Part shown: one piece after another, positions 15,001 through 26,782 of the stretch | How the letters are laid out: each line of letters opens with the position of its first letter | How positions within the stretch are numbered: the first letter of the stretch is position 1 | Assembly: GCA_000611775.1 (NCBI GenBank) | Contig: KK106984.1 | Location: 4,007,341 to 4,071,340 of the forward strand | Source of the DNA: Umbilicaria muhlenbergii | Lineage: Eukaryota > Ascomycota > Lecanoromycetes > Umbilicariales > Umbilicariaceae | DNA: 64,000 nt | Reading direction: 5' to 3' | Notes under the pieces: generated by a model | Told to the model about the DNA's origin: nothing | What the model saw: only the letters and a program-made list of their open reading frames with translations | Databases searched by the model: none | Program-made: the position numbers and the translations under genes

Positions 15001-17805
15001 ACTGTTAAATCTTCTGAAAACAGGAAAGAATAAAAAGAAGACTGAGAATACATTATTCTCTTCTCTTCAGTCTCAACAGATTATTATTAAAAGAAAGCAG
15101 AACAACCTGACCTCATTGTGAAGATTTAATACAAGATATTCAGCATGTAACCTGCAAGTCAGAGAAGAGCTACAATAAGAAAACATCATATCTGCCTCTT
15201 TTTCACTCTCAGGAGTCACATTAAAAGCATTTAATGCTTTAAAGGAGATCTTCATGAGTGCTTCATTACTACACTATTTTGATGAAAACAAACTCATGAA
15301 GGTTGAAACAGACGCCTCTGAATTCACAATTAATGAAATCTTGATGCAACACTTCAAGGTCAATGATCAATTGCATTGATTATTAATTGCTTACTACAGT
15401 AAGAAGCTGCTAGATATTGAGACTTGATATGATACAGATGAGCAAAAGCTCCTTGTCATCATGAAAATCATGCATCATTGACAGCACTACTGTTGAGGCG
15501 CTAAACACTCAATCATCATATTGACTGATCATGCAAACCTTGTTTGATTTATGACTACCTCAAACCTCACATGAAGGCAGCTCAAGTGAGTTGAAAAGCT
15601 CACTGAGTACAACTTCAAGGTCACATATCAAGAGAACAAGAAGAACTCTGCTGATGATCTGTCAAGATGACTTGATTATGAATTGCTGAAGGCTGTCAGT
15701 ACCTCAACTGTCACTGAAATAATACAACAGTCCTTTCATTTAGGAAGCAAGGATTATAAGTCAGTGCAGAAGAAATTATACACACTTGTCACAATGATGC
15801 TGCAGTCAAGACGCTCAGTATGACAGAGGTTATGACAAAAGAATGTCATATCTGTCACAATGAATAATATCAGTATGATGAATATTGAAGTTAATGATAT
15901 AATTAAAACATCAGCAGTCTGTGATCTACATGCTCAAGAAGCAAGCTGTGATGAATATATTAATATGATGAATACTGAAGCTGATGATATAACTGAAACA
16001 TCAGCAGTTCATGACCTATATGCTTAAGAAGCAAGTCATGACTGAATGAAAAAACTTGAGTATGCAGAACCTGAGCAGCATTCAATCAAGAATAATGCAG
16101 CAAGCACTGTAATTATGAATGATGATGCAAGTCATATTCTTATTAATCTTTAAATTAAGGATAGTGCTTCTTCTGCTGACACTGTTGAAGCGCTTCAGCT
16201 CATGTCTACTCACTCATCAATAGATGAGAAGATAACAGCTTATATAAGAATGTTTATTAAACAACTTAAACATGTGATTCATACTGAGCAGTTGAAAGAC
16301 AGTTTGATATGATGAGTATGACAGGGATTAACTACCCCTCTCAAGGATAAAAACAACTTGATCAGGTCAGAAATGACAAATATGATGATAATACTCTCTG
16401 ACATAATAAAACGTTGAGAGGAAATTGAGGATGTCATATATTATGATGATAAGATTTACATTTCACAGAACTCTGCCCTCTGCAATGCAGTGATCAGTCA
16501 ATTTCATGATGATGTTTTTGCAGGTCATTTCAGAAAGTCAAGAATTATAAAATTGATGCAGTGATCTTATGACTGACTTGATGCTGTCAAAGACATATGA
16601 TGTTACTGTCATGATTATGTTGAATGCCAAAAGGTGAAGTCAGCTCATCACAAATTATACAAATTATTGAATTCATTATCAGTCCTGAAAGTGTCATGAC
16701 ATATGATGACAATGAACTTCATTACAGACCTGCCACTGAGCAGCACATATGAAAGTATGACATGAGATTTAATCCTCATCATAATTGATAAGTTGATCAA
16801 AATGGCTCATTATATTTAAATACAGAAGACAATGTCAGTTGCTGACTTCATTGAAGTGTTTATTCAGGACATAATAAAGCATCATGACATGTCAAAAGTT
16901 TTAATCACAGACAGAGACAAGCTGTTTACATTAAAGCAGTGAATCAGCTTCTGCTTTCACATGTGATGTCATCATAACATGTCAACAGCTTTTCACCTGC
17001 AAACTGACAGTCAAACTGAGAGGCAGAATCAGTCCCTGAAGGTGTATTTATGCATATTCATTAATGAGCAGTAAGAGAACTGAGTGAAGCTTTTATCCTG
17101 CATGAAGTTCTCATACAACAACTTCATACATGCTGCTACAGGAAAGAGCCCCTTTCAGCTTAACTTAAAGTGAGATCCTCAGATGAGCTTAAGTAAATCA
17201 CTTATACAGCACTCACATGAATAAATAAGATCTTATGCAGATGCACAGCAGCTTCAAGATTAAATTGCAACAACTTAAAAGCAGCTATGACAAGTTAATG
17301 AAATGTATGCAAACTATTATAATCAGCGCTGAATGAAGATAACATTCAAAGAAGGTAATTTAATACTGATTAATGAAAAGAATGTGTCAATGAACAAGCA
17401 GATGAAGAAACTGCATTAAAAAAAGCTCAGCTCATTCATGATATGATGTGTGATAAGTCAATCATTGTATGAACTTGACCTCTCAGAGGATTGAAACATT
17501 TATAATATATTCAACATCACTCTATTGAAGTCATTTTAAGACACACATCATGTGTTCTTTGCATTGACAGGAAAAGACCTACTACTCAACTGAGATAATG
17601 AGTGAAAAGTCAAGGCAATTGTGAATAACTGCATTCATGACAGCAGGCTTTAATACCTCATTAAATGAAAGCTGACAGACCAGGTGTGAGATGACATATG
17701 AGAGTCAACACACTTCATTCACAATGTAAAGACAAAAATGTAAAAATTTTATGCTGACAACTCTGACAAACAGAAATTCAAGTGAGCTTTAAGATATAAT
17801 CCTTC

Positions 17806-17955
17806 AAAATTAATTGAGAAGCTGTTGCAAAAGTCATGAACCTTAAGATGTGACTCTTCAAGATCAATTGAGAAGCTGTTGCAAAAGTTATGAGTCTTAA
17901 GACATGACTCTTCAAGGTTAATTGAGAAGCTGTCACAAAAGTCATGAGCTTTAAA
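17806..17955. repeat. Three tandem copies of a 54-bp unit inside element C
   Basis: The core ATTGAGAAGCTGT recurs at 17813, 17867 and 17921, exactly 54 bp apart, with the same order of flanking words (ATGA, CTTAAGA, CTTCAA) in each unit. It lies downstream of the integrase relic. Confidence 0.85.
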
Positions 17956-19762
17956 AATTGAAAACTTTGTTAACTTTGTTAACCTGATCTTCTATGACAG
18001 AGCTTGTGCTCTACAACAAGTATGATAAGAGCTATAATATTATGATGTTACAACAGGATCTTTAATAAAATTACTGCATGAACTACATTATAACAGATGT
18101 GTCACATTGCAGAGAATTAAAAAACACTCAAGTGCAGAAGCATTTCATTTCAGGTCTGAAGATTAAAATAAATCTGAGGTCAACACTTTACATTTAACTT
18201 TTCATTAATGTCACATCAAGTCACCTTCATTTATCTACTTGTTTTTCACTGTCTTAAATTCTTTTTTGCTGTCTGATGAAGCCTCTGATCTCATCTCCTC
18301 AACATGATGCTGCTCACAGAGTTTAATATACTCTTGATGATGATGAGATTGATGAGTGTTGAGGATGCAGAGAGCATGAGCAGTGCTTTTCAACAAGACA
18401 GCAAGAACTTAAATGAGCTTCTTGAGATTACTGAATTAACATTAATTACCTCATTATGAATGTCATGAGACTCATGTTGAGGAGCAGCTGCAGAGGATGC
18501 AGAGGATGTTAATAATAACTGATAAGAGACAGCAGCATGAGGAATTGATTAACTGTTAAGTGTTATACAACAATTAATATATTAATAGTACAACAGTGCA
18601 ACAGTACAGCAGTATGATAAAATGTTGTATATATGACAATATGACAAAATGTTGTATGTATGACAGTATGACAAAATGTCATAAATATGACAAGGACATC
18701 ATATTCATACTAAATGAAACAAAATGAAAGAGAATTAGAAAAGGCAGACTTACAGTGTGTCATCATCCTTCCTGTCATCATAAGCACGCATGTGCAGAAC
18801 AACAACATCAGAGCTCTCAGAGACTGAGGCAGTGATGATCAGAGACTTCACTGTGCATTGATCATGAGGATTACAGAGTGATGTGTAATGAGCACAGGCT
18901 GAATTGACCTGTGACATGAAGCACTGATTCACTTCAGCTCTTCTGCAAGAGTCACAGTGAGCAGTACCTGACAACATGTGATTGAGGTTCTCTTAAATCA
19001 CACACTCATGATGATGGCCCTGCTGCACGCGCGTCAGCAGTGAGGTATCATCATGACATCACACAGAGCAGGAACTGCTGCTGAAGATGTCACTCAGAGA
19101 TAAACACCTGACCCTCTTCAGGTGCTGAACAGTCAGTTTTATCATCCTGTTTCCTCATCTCTTTCTGAAGGTGTTGATCATCACAATTTCACTCATCAAC
19201 TCTGACTCAGAGCCCTCCTCATCACACTGAGCCTGAAGATCAACAGGCTTCCCTGATGAAGGCAGGTCTTCACTGTTGTTCACAGTCATGAGTTCAAGAG
19301 TTCAAGTATTGATTGCCTATATATCATGTTAGCATTCATATGAAGTATGACAGGAAGTATGACATCACAAATGAGGCATGAGCTGCAAGCTTCATGACAC
19401 TCCCTTCATGAGGTGAACACCTCTGCAATGAGGGATGACGTCATGAAGTCATCAGGTCACTCAACAAGCTGTGAAAAAGTCATGAGAAGTATGATGACAT
19501 GTCATAATAGAAATGATGAAGAAGAAACACAAGGGAAGGAATGTTTTGAACTTACAGTAAACATTGTAATTTTTGATGTTTATGTTATGAAGAAAGCTTA
19601 CTGCCAGCGTGATATCATCACAATTAAGTGAGGCATGTGATCAGCCTTACTTTAATGCAGTCCCGCGTGATCACCCTACAACCTCAACTGTTATGACATT
19701 GTAATGAAGTTTATGAGCGGTCAGTTGACTTCAGGGACGGCGTCATGAGAAGAGAAATGCTG

Positions 19763-20042
19763 TGTCAGAGTCATCATATAATAGTATGACAGTACAACAC
19801 TAATACAACATTATAGTATGACACTATAGTACGACATTATATAGATATGATGACTCAGCGTCTAGCGCCTTAGCATCAAGTAAAACTCTTCACAAGGAGG
19901 TTCAGAAACCTGCTTGCTCAGTGATCAGTTTTGCCACTGAATAGAAAACATATAATCATTGCATTGACCTATTGTGACTATATTGCCTATGACACCCCGT
20001 TCAACACTTATACAACAACCGTCGTACACCCCGCCTCTTACA
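19763..20042 (+). repeat. Right LTR of element C
   Basis: A 280-bp partner of 11784-12074. Less AT-shifted than the left copy in places (for example GTCGTACACCCCGCC near 20020), so the two LTRs have been mutated to different degrees. Confidence 0.8.
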
Positions 20043-20659
20043 AACAAATCATATGAAAGCTTTACATATGATGTTACAAGAGAACATGACAGCAGCACAA
20101 CTTCAGCAGAAAGACTTCACAAACTGAACCTGAATATTAATCTCAACATATCAAGTAGATGACTTGATATGATTGTTGATAAAAAATATTTGAACAACTC
20201 ATCTGTTCAAAAAGCTGAATCACAAGAATGAAGGATCTTTTCAAATCAAGAAAAAAGTATCAACTCAAGCATATGAGCTTGAACTGCTTAAATTAATGAA
20301 AATACACTCTGTATTTCACACCTTTTTATTATAACTCACTGTGAATGATCCTTTGCCTGAACAAATTGAGCCACCACCGTCATCAGTAATAACTAAACAG
20401 GCTGAACTGAAATGAGAAGTTGCACAAATTAATGATAACTGTTGATGAAAAAACAGACTACAGTACAGAGTGACATGAAAAGAATACTCACTTGACAAGA
20501 TTTAATATAACATTGATGAATTTAAACACTCACCTGAACTGAAAGAGGCATTTCATGAAAGGTACTCAAATAAGCTGATCAGGTCACTGAATACATCAAC
20601 AACAAAGCAGAAAGATAAATGATCAGCTCATGAAGCTCATTAAATAAAAGAGAAGATAA

Positions 20660-20922
20660 TGTCAGGTTTACACTTAAACATTGAACTGAATTGAATGATC
20701 TGAATGATCTGAATGATGTACTGAACTGAATGATCAAATGAGTTAACGCTGAATGACTAAATGAGTTAGCAGTGATTTAAATTAATGAGCTTAATGTGCA
20801 CATAAAGATTTTAATCTTCATGCTCTTTCTTTCTTTTGCTCCTTAGACTAAAATTCTTCTCTGTAGTTAAATGTTAACTGTTAAAACACATGCATTAATT
20901 CATAGTCTGTATAGTCTTGACA
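20660..20922 (+). repeat. Right LTR of element B
   Basis: A 263-bp repeat matching 276-538, followed directly by the GATAT duplication (20923-20927), which closes the nest. Confidence 0.85.
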
Positions 20923-20927
20923 GATAT

Positions 20928-21773
20928 ATTATTTCTTTAAGCAGGATTAACAGCAGCAACAGTGAAGTTTAATTTAAAAAAATAACACCTCTGATATAAT
21001 TTTACTTAAAAGGAGGAAGGGGTACTCTTGTAATATATAATTAAAAAAAGATACTCTCTGAAAAAAAAAAGGTACTCAAAGAATATTTATCATTTTATTA
21101 AATCATCATAATTATATTTTATTTTGTTTTAAAACTTCAATATTATTAATCTTTAATTATTACTTTTTTAACAGATAAAATTATCAAGACTAATAATTAA
21201 AGAGTAAAGAGAAAAATGATGTAAAGTTTTATTAATATATTATTATGATAATATAAATACTTTAACTTTAATTTATTATTAAATTTATTAAAAGGTTTTT
21301 TTATTTAAATATAATTTATAAATTAAAATTAATACATAGATTTATCATATTTTAAGCTTAAATATTGTATAATATTCTTAATAAAATTAAAATAATCATT
21401 GTAAATAAATAAACTATTAGTAAAAATTCATAGAAAATTTATATGTGAATTTTATAACAGTCTTAACAGAAAGATTATTAAGAATATGTAAATATTAAAA
21501 TCATATATTTTAAAATATATTAAGAAGATTTTATTTATCATGAAAGTAAAATAATAATTTAAAAAAGTACATTTATCTGCTGCTGAGTTAAAAGCAAAAT
21601 AACAGCATGAGTTATATTAATTGTAAATATTAAAGTAGACGGCAGAGATTAATTAATATTTTTACAAAATCACCCCTAAGATATTATACTATCAGGGCAA
21701 TATGTTTAGATATTGAATATATATCATTCACTTCTGTACAAACTCTTTCCAACAACATCAAACTCACTCAGCC
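20928..21773. other. TpA-rich tract between the nest and the PEBP gene
   Basis: No gene is visible. The sequence is extremely AT-rich with many TA and TTAA words and long A or T runs, unlike the TGA/TCA-rich word use of the nest to the left. It switches abruptly to GC-balanced DNA at about 21.73 kb. Confidence 0.6.
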
Positions 21774-22602
21774 TCACAGTCTCAAGAGCGCACAAACCCC
21801 TACAACCCCTATCATCACCTTCACACTCCAACTCCTCACCACCCCTCCCTCCCCCTTAAATGTCGCTATCGGCGTTCCTCCCGTCGCTGTCGCACTCGCA
21901 TTTCCCGTCTGATTACTAACCAAGAAATAATTGCCCGCCAGCGGCTCTCCCAACCCGGCATCCGCCGCAAACCTTCCAATATCAAAGAACATCCTGTACG
22001 TCGCATTATACTGTTGAAAATCCGCCGGGATGCTGAAATTCGCCGGCTGCCCGAACAGCAGCGCGATGTATCGGTGCGCGACGGAGTAAGGTGGAGGTGC
22101 AGGGCGCGCGTAGGGCACGATGGCGGGGGAGGCGAATGATGCGACGGCGGCCGCGTATGAGGAGGAAGGAGAGGAGGGAGAGGGAAAGGTGACGCCAGGT
22201 TGCAGGTAGTGCAGGTATTGCGAGATGTTGGGGTTTTGGGGCGTTGGGGCGTCCGGGTCGACAATTGCTAGGAAGAAGGTCAAGGAGGGGTTGAGGGGGG
22301 TAAGGGCGGTGAAGGTGGGGCGGTTTGCGGGGACTGGAGCGGGAGGTTAGTACAGCGGAGAGAAGCAGAGGTGAGAGAAGTGGGTAGAGGGAGGGAGGGA
22401 AAGTGCGGAGAGGGAAAAAGGGGGGTGGAAGAAATGATCAAGACGCACCATTAATCCCGATCTGCTCTCCCAGCGAGATAGTTATATTACCGAATGCTAG
22501 ACCCAGCTCTGCGGTCGCGCTTGGAGGAAATCCGGGTGGTGTTTGCGCAGCGATTGCAGCGGAAGAAGCCAAGACAGAAGCGAGTAGGAAAAGTGAATGC
22601 AT
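21774..22602 (-). CDS. Secreted PEBP-like (phosphatidylethanolamine-binding) protein, probably GPI-anchored
   Basis: Two exons, 22602-22449 and 22333-21774, give 237 residues. The 115-bp intron has a GTGCGT donor, a CTAAC branch and a CTCCAG acceptor, and the join is in frame. Residues 1-19 form a signal peptide (MHSLFLLASVLASSAAIAA). The PEBP signature DPDAP lies about 30 residues into exon 2, and the C-terminus ends in a short hydrophobic run (VMIGVVGVCALLRL) with no charged tail, which suggests a GPI-attachment signal. Family knowledge: PEBP proteins bind phospholipid head groups or small anions and often modulate proteases or kinases; the function of extracellular fungal members is poorly known. 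Gene and a small transposon-like element form an island between two AT-rich tracts. Family call is firm; GPI anchoring is inference. Confidence 0.85.
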
Positions 22603-23008
22603 CCTGGTATTCGCAACTTGAAAACGAGTGAGGAGTGGATGGAGGCGGTGATGCAGTGAGTGCGGTATCTTATATACAGAGTAGGAAACAGTGACTGAGA
22701 TGCATTATGTCTGGAGGAGCAGAAGGGGCAGTGAGAGAGCAGAGAAAGCAAGAAGCTGAACAGCTTAAATAAGTAAACAACTATTATGTCATGACTTTTC
22801 AGACCCTCCTTCTCCCCCCACGTGTATTGATCGTCAAGTACCAAGCACTGGAGTAAATCTCAGGACTAGATTGTGGGAAGTTCCGTATCTGCAGGATTGC
22901 AGATTTGACTAGGTAAGTACTAGGTGGGCTGGCATTTGGGTCAGGTCGGGCCGGATTCCATGGCCTTGAACCTGACCCACGGGTTCTGCATCCGCGGTTA
23001 GAAAGGTC
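22603..23008. other. Upstream region of the PEBP-like gene
   Basis: GC-balanced intergenic DNA with no recognisable gene. It probably holds the PEBP promoter on the minus strand. Confidence 0.5.
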
Positions 23009-23484
23009 GCAATAACACCGGCTTGTCTCAGGACACCTTTCGCCACCTACCGAAACTAAAGCGGTTTCGGTTAGCTGGCGCCTCCATGCCAGGGTGAGCC
23101 AGCCCGCTTACATACTAAATTACTAGCGAAAACTTAGACTTCGCTAGGCAGGAGCAGACATGGCGGCGATGATGTTTGTATGTAAAACAAGTGTAATTTC
23201 TATCTAAGTAATAGCAGAAGAGTTCAATGGAGGCCCCTGACTTCTATACGAAAAACCTCAATTTCCCTGCAATACTCATATGCCTGCTTTTCTACCCCTG
23301 AAACCGCCCGAAAATTCCACTTTTCCGCAGCTTGACTAAATCAGGTATAAGTGAGGGCCTTGCAAGGACCCTCTGTACATCAAAATTTAATGACCGTGAG
23401 GTTCTTGCAAGGCCCTCACTGATCACAAATTTGATTAATTTCAGTAGGTGATGAAAGGTGTCCTGAGACAAGCTGCAATAACAC
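23009..23484. mobile_element. Non-autonomous inverted-repeat element (MULE/MITE-like candidate)
   Basis: Inverted arms 23021-23050 and 23444-23473 match at 28 of 30 positions, the two mismatches being transitions. Identical 10-bp direct repeats GCAATAACAC lie just outside at 23009-23018 and 23475-23484, as expected for a target-site duplication of 9-11 bp typical of Mutator-like elements. Inside is a second perfect inverted repeat (23351-23366 against 23404-23419, GTGAGGGCCTTGCAAG) and an 8-bp hairpin near 23048-23070. No transposase can be coded in about 450 bp. The Mutator assignment is inferred from duplication length and arm length only. Confidence 0.65.
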
Positions 23485-24182
23485 ACTCAGATCATGAAAG
23501 TAACGCTAATAGAAATTGAACTTATAATGTTACATATAACCTTCAACATTAATCATTATTGTAAGTCACAAGAGGTAGAGTCCTCTGCAATGATTTTTAA
23601 CTCATATTATAATAAAGGTGCCTGAATGATTGCAGGTTTTAAATAAAGTCAAGAAAGCTTTAAAGTAAGTCACAGCAGAAGTGAAAGATCATTTAAACTT
23701 TAAATTATGATTCAAAATCTATCTCATAAGTCAGATAATGCAAAATATAAAGGAATAATTATTAATATTATTTTACTTAAAGATAAATAATTAAATTAAA
23801 AAATTCAACAATGTTATAAAATAATATTTATTATAATGATTAATGATTAATCCTCAATCATGTGAAGCTGTCTCAAGTTAAATTTAAAGACTTATTAATT
23901 ACTTTATAAATATAATAATTAATAATACTATTTCTAAAAAACTCTTCATGTAATATATCAAAATAACAGTCTTTATTTTACTGAAAGACAATATTTGATT
24001 ACTTTCAATAAATTACGTTACTAAAAGATATTATTGATATAAGACAAAGGCTGTAAAGTCATAATGTGAACCCTGATATTAGGATGACGTGCTCACTAAA
24101 CATGAAATTAAACACGCATAACTCTCATGTGACTCCCCTTTGATGCTGTGAACAGCTTGCTCTTGTTGTGAAACCTGAGTCC
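23485..24182. other. Second TpA-rich tract
   Basis: No gene. AT-rich DNA resembling 20.93-21.72 kb, with dense TTAA/TAAT words. It ends just beyond the stop codon of the acyl-CoA synthetase gene. Confidence 0.6.
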
Positions 24183-26501
24183 TCATTTTTTATCCCCATA
24201 AGCTCTAGCAACCTCCTTCTGGTACTTTTTCAAGATACCTTTCCGATTGATCTTCTGAGCCGCAGTAGTCAGGCCCTTGTAGATTGTCAGCCACAGGTAC
24301 TTGGTGCTTGGTGAAATGGAAGTGCTCACGTTCGCGGCCGTCCACTCCTCATCTGCGAGTACCACACCGTCAATGATCTCGATACCGGCCAGACCACCCT
24401 GCCTGCCAGCTGCCTGTAGCTCTTTCAAGACTATACCATTCAGCTTCTCACTGTGCACCAAATCCTCAACACCGTTGCCCTCGACTCCATTTGCTGACGC
24501 GAGCTTCTTCAGGGCTGGTTCAGCGGGTACGATGATAGCAATTGGTCTCGCCTTGTCCTCCGCAGCGTAAACGCAGATATTGGCGACGACAGTGGCGGAA
24601 CGATAGATCGACTCAAGCTGTCCAACAAAGATTTTGCTTTAGTCGATGATGATTCTGCACCGTGACTGGATGAACGTACCTTCTCAAGAGCAATATATTC
24701 TCCATTTTGAGTTTTCACCAGGTTTTTCTTCCGATCAATAATTTTGAGATGGCCGTTGCTATCCCATTCACCGATGTCACCCGTTTTGAACCACCCATCG
24801 CTCGTTATTGCTTCTTTGGTCTCCTGCTCGTTCTCGAAATAGTGTTCAATGACAGTGTCACCACGGATCCAGATCTCTCCCTGAGGCGGCTTGTTCGATG
24901 CGAAGTAGCCCGCATCTGCGAAGTCGACAAGCTTGATTTCGATGGAAGCTGGAATATCACCGAGAGCGCTATCGGTCCAATGCATGGGATCCATAAGTGC
25001 ACCCATGGCCGTCGTTTCGGTAAGCCCATAACCGGATAGCATGGGCGTGATGGCCATGGAGATGAAACGCTGAGTATCCTTTGCAATTGGGCCACCTCCA
25101 TTCATGCAGATCTTCAAGCGTCCGCCCGTGGCATCCTTGACTTTTTTGAACACCACCGCATCCAAGATGCCGGTGCCTGGCAGACCTGTTGACATGAGGA
25201 AGCTTTTGGTGGCCAGGGCGGTCCAGAATAGCTGCCTGACGATAGGGCTACTTTGGTTCACCTTGGCTATAATACCCTTCTTCACCGACTCCCATACGGC
25301 CGGCACACCTACCAATATTGTTGGCTTGAACTCTCGGATATCACCCTTGCAGTTGCGGACAGATGCGTCCGATAACGTCTTTGGGTTTCCGTAGCCCATC
25401 GTCCCTCCCCAATACAAGCAGGCGTTCTCAAACACGAATTCGAGGATGTGAGCCAGAGGTAGGTAAGTCAAAAGAGCATCACCGGGCCCGATATAAGGGC
25501 CCACGATCGCATCGACGCCAGCGACTGTAGACGCATTAGCTACAAAGGCTTCTGACATCTAGCGGCTGTAACTTACCCGCAGCAACTACTGCTTTGTGCT
25601 TCAGTGGGACACCCTTAGGCGTTCCGGTTGAGCCAGAGGTGTACATTATACAACACAGATCTTCCGGGTGGGGCGGCACAGGATCGACGGGATTGGCTTC
25701 ACCAAGCTTCCGCAGCTCTTCAAAGCTGACAATGGTGAGATGGTTGTGCTGATTCTTCAAGTTGTCGATATACTCCTGCTTGACCTCCCCTTCACTGTTG
25801 TAGATAATATACTGCACCTCCTTTGCCTCCTTAAGGGGGTTGGTCAGCGTCCTCAGGAGGTGGGGATCGCAGTAAATGGCCTTTGCCTTTGTCTGAACCA
25901 GAGAGTGCTTGAGACCCTCTTCGCCAAGGGTATCGTACGCAGTTGCGATCGGCATAGACTGTGAGACAGCGCCATGGGACATGGCCAGCCAGTGCGTGCT
26001 GTAATACCGCCGTTAGCAAGAGGCATCCACTGCCGAGGAAACCGGTCAGGGAGGGGTTCACCTAGTAGCCGCAAACAAGTGCAATCTGTCGCTCTTGCCC
26101 ATTCCAAGTTTCCTCAGGCCAGAACCGATTTGGAGGGTTAACTTTTCGTATTCCACAAAGCTGACATAGCTGTATTCGCTCAGTTCGTAGTAGGTCCAGT
26201 TCTTGTCGACTTCCTTCGTCTGCCCGTCCACCGTCTTCTTGACCTTCTTGGTTTCATTGTGCGTCTTGATCAGCCGCCGAGTCCCGAGTGCCTTTGCGTT
26301 TCCGAACTTGTCCGCGCTACGCTTGATGATGTCAAATATGGTCCGCACATCTTCTGAAGGAGTCGTGACCAGCTTGTCTTTGGCAAGAGGGTGCCTCCTT
26401 GGAATCGTTTCGCCTTCGACTGGCTGATATCCCGGTGCTTCAACGCTGAACGGGGGACTCTTGGAGATGCGCGGGTACAGAGACTGATCTTTCCGAGACA
26501 T
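24183..26501 (-). CDS. FAA1: Long-chain acyl-CoA synthetase (fatty-acid--CoA ligase, Faa1/Faa4 type)
   Basis: Four exons (26501-26062, 25998-25577, 25524-24680, 24617-24183) give 713 residues, the usual length for Faa1/Faa4. The three introns are 52-63 bp and all joins are in frame. The enzyme activates long-chain fatty acids with ATP and CoA via an acyl-adenylate. The AMP-binding P-loop YTSGSTGTPKG lies at about residue 266, YGLTETTAMG in the middle, and the FACS signature (DGWFKTGDIGEW through DRKKNLVKTQNGEYIALEK) at about 527-570. No peroxisomal C-terminal signal is seen (ends AYGDKK), so an ER or lipid-droplet role is more likely than a peroxisomal one. The stop codon lies directly at the edge of the AT-rich tract, yet the frame is intact. 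Which FAA paralogue it is cannot be settled here. Confidence 0.95.
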
Positions 26502-26752
26502 TACGGGCGGGCGTGTTTACGGTTAGGGGAGGCGAGACAGGCAAGCTCGGAAAGGCCAATGAGGATGGTATTGGCGGGGAGATGCTAAGGATCGCGAGAC
26601 AGAGAAGGAGCCAAAGAGGAGGCAGACGAAGAAGAATGTAGCGTGAGTGATGAAGGCGGGGTAGCAGTCAAGGCAACGTGTTCAGTGGCGATGAAGTTTG
26701 GTGCCAGATGCAGCGCTGACCAGGCAAGAGATTATGGGCCGTGAATGATGCA

Positions 26753-26782
26753 GGTGAAGGTGAAGGTGAAGGTGAAGGTGAA
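26753..26782. repeat. Hexamer microsatellite (GGTGAA)x5
   Basis: Five exact head-to-tail copies of GGTGAA, in the 5' flank of the acyl-CoA synthetase gene. Confidence 0.95.

Larger units (their letters stand above)
11784..20042 (+). mobile_element. Element C: broken Ty3/Gypsy LTR retrotransposon inserted in element B integrase region
   Basis: Direct repeats at 11784-12074 and 19763-20042 share a TGTCAG start and a TTACA end. The roughly 11-bp length difference lies in a GTATGACA-type microsatellite. On the plus strand the relics are a gag/protease-like region (about 12.1-14.0 kb), a reverse transcriptase segment (14222-14533 and onward), RNase H (about 15.3-15.7 kb), and integrase zinc-binding and core regions (about 16.4-17.2 kb). 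A threefold 54-bp tandem repeat lies near 17.8-17.95 kb, and about 1.8 kb without recognisable domains follows before the right LTR. I did not find matching target duplications. It is broken, with many dozens of breaks. Being inside B, it is younger than B. Confidence 0.8.
271..20927 (+). mobile_element. Element B: broken Ty3/Gypsy LTR retrotransposon, host of two later insertions
   Basis: Two direct repeats of 263 bp (276-538 and 20660-20922) bound the element, both starting TGTCA, and the 5-bp duplication GATAT flanks it at 271-275 and 20923-20927. Parts on the plus strand in gag-pol order: a coiled-coil gag-like segment at 7611-7877, a CX2CX4HX4C zinc knuckle at 8675-8716, reverse transcriptase from about 9554 to 10.5 kb, RNase H about 10.6-10.95 kb, integrase about 11.2-11.78 kb, and an integrase tail with chromodomain-like region about 20.1-20.6 kb. 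That order is typical of chromodomain Ty3/Gypsy elements of fungi. It is broken, with many dozens of breaks, and interrupted by elements A and C. LTR divergence cannot date it because RIP-like mutation inflates it; it must predate A and C, which lie inside it. Confidence 0.85.

Noticed and set aside
24301-25964. Several plus-strand open frames
   Set aside because: They are antisense to the acyl-CoA synthetase exons, whose protein is unambiguous.
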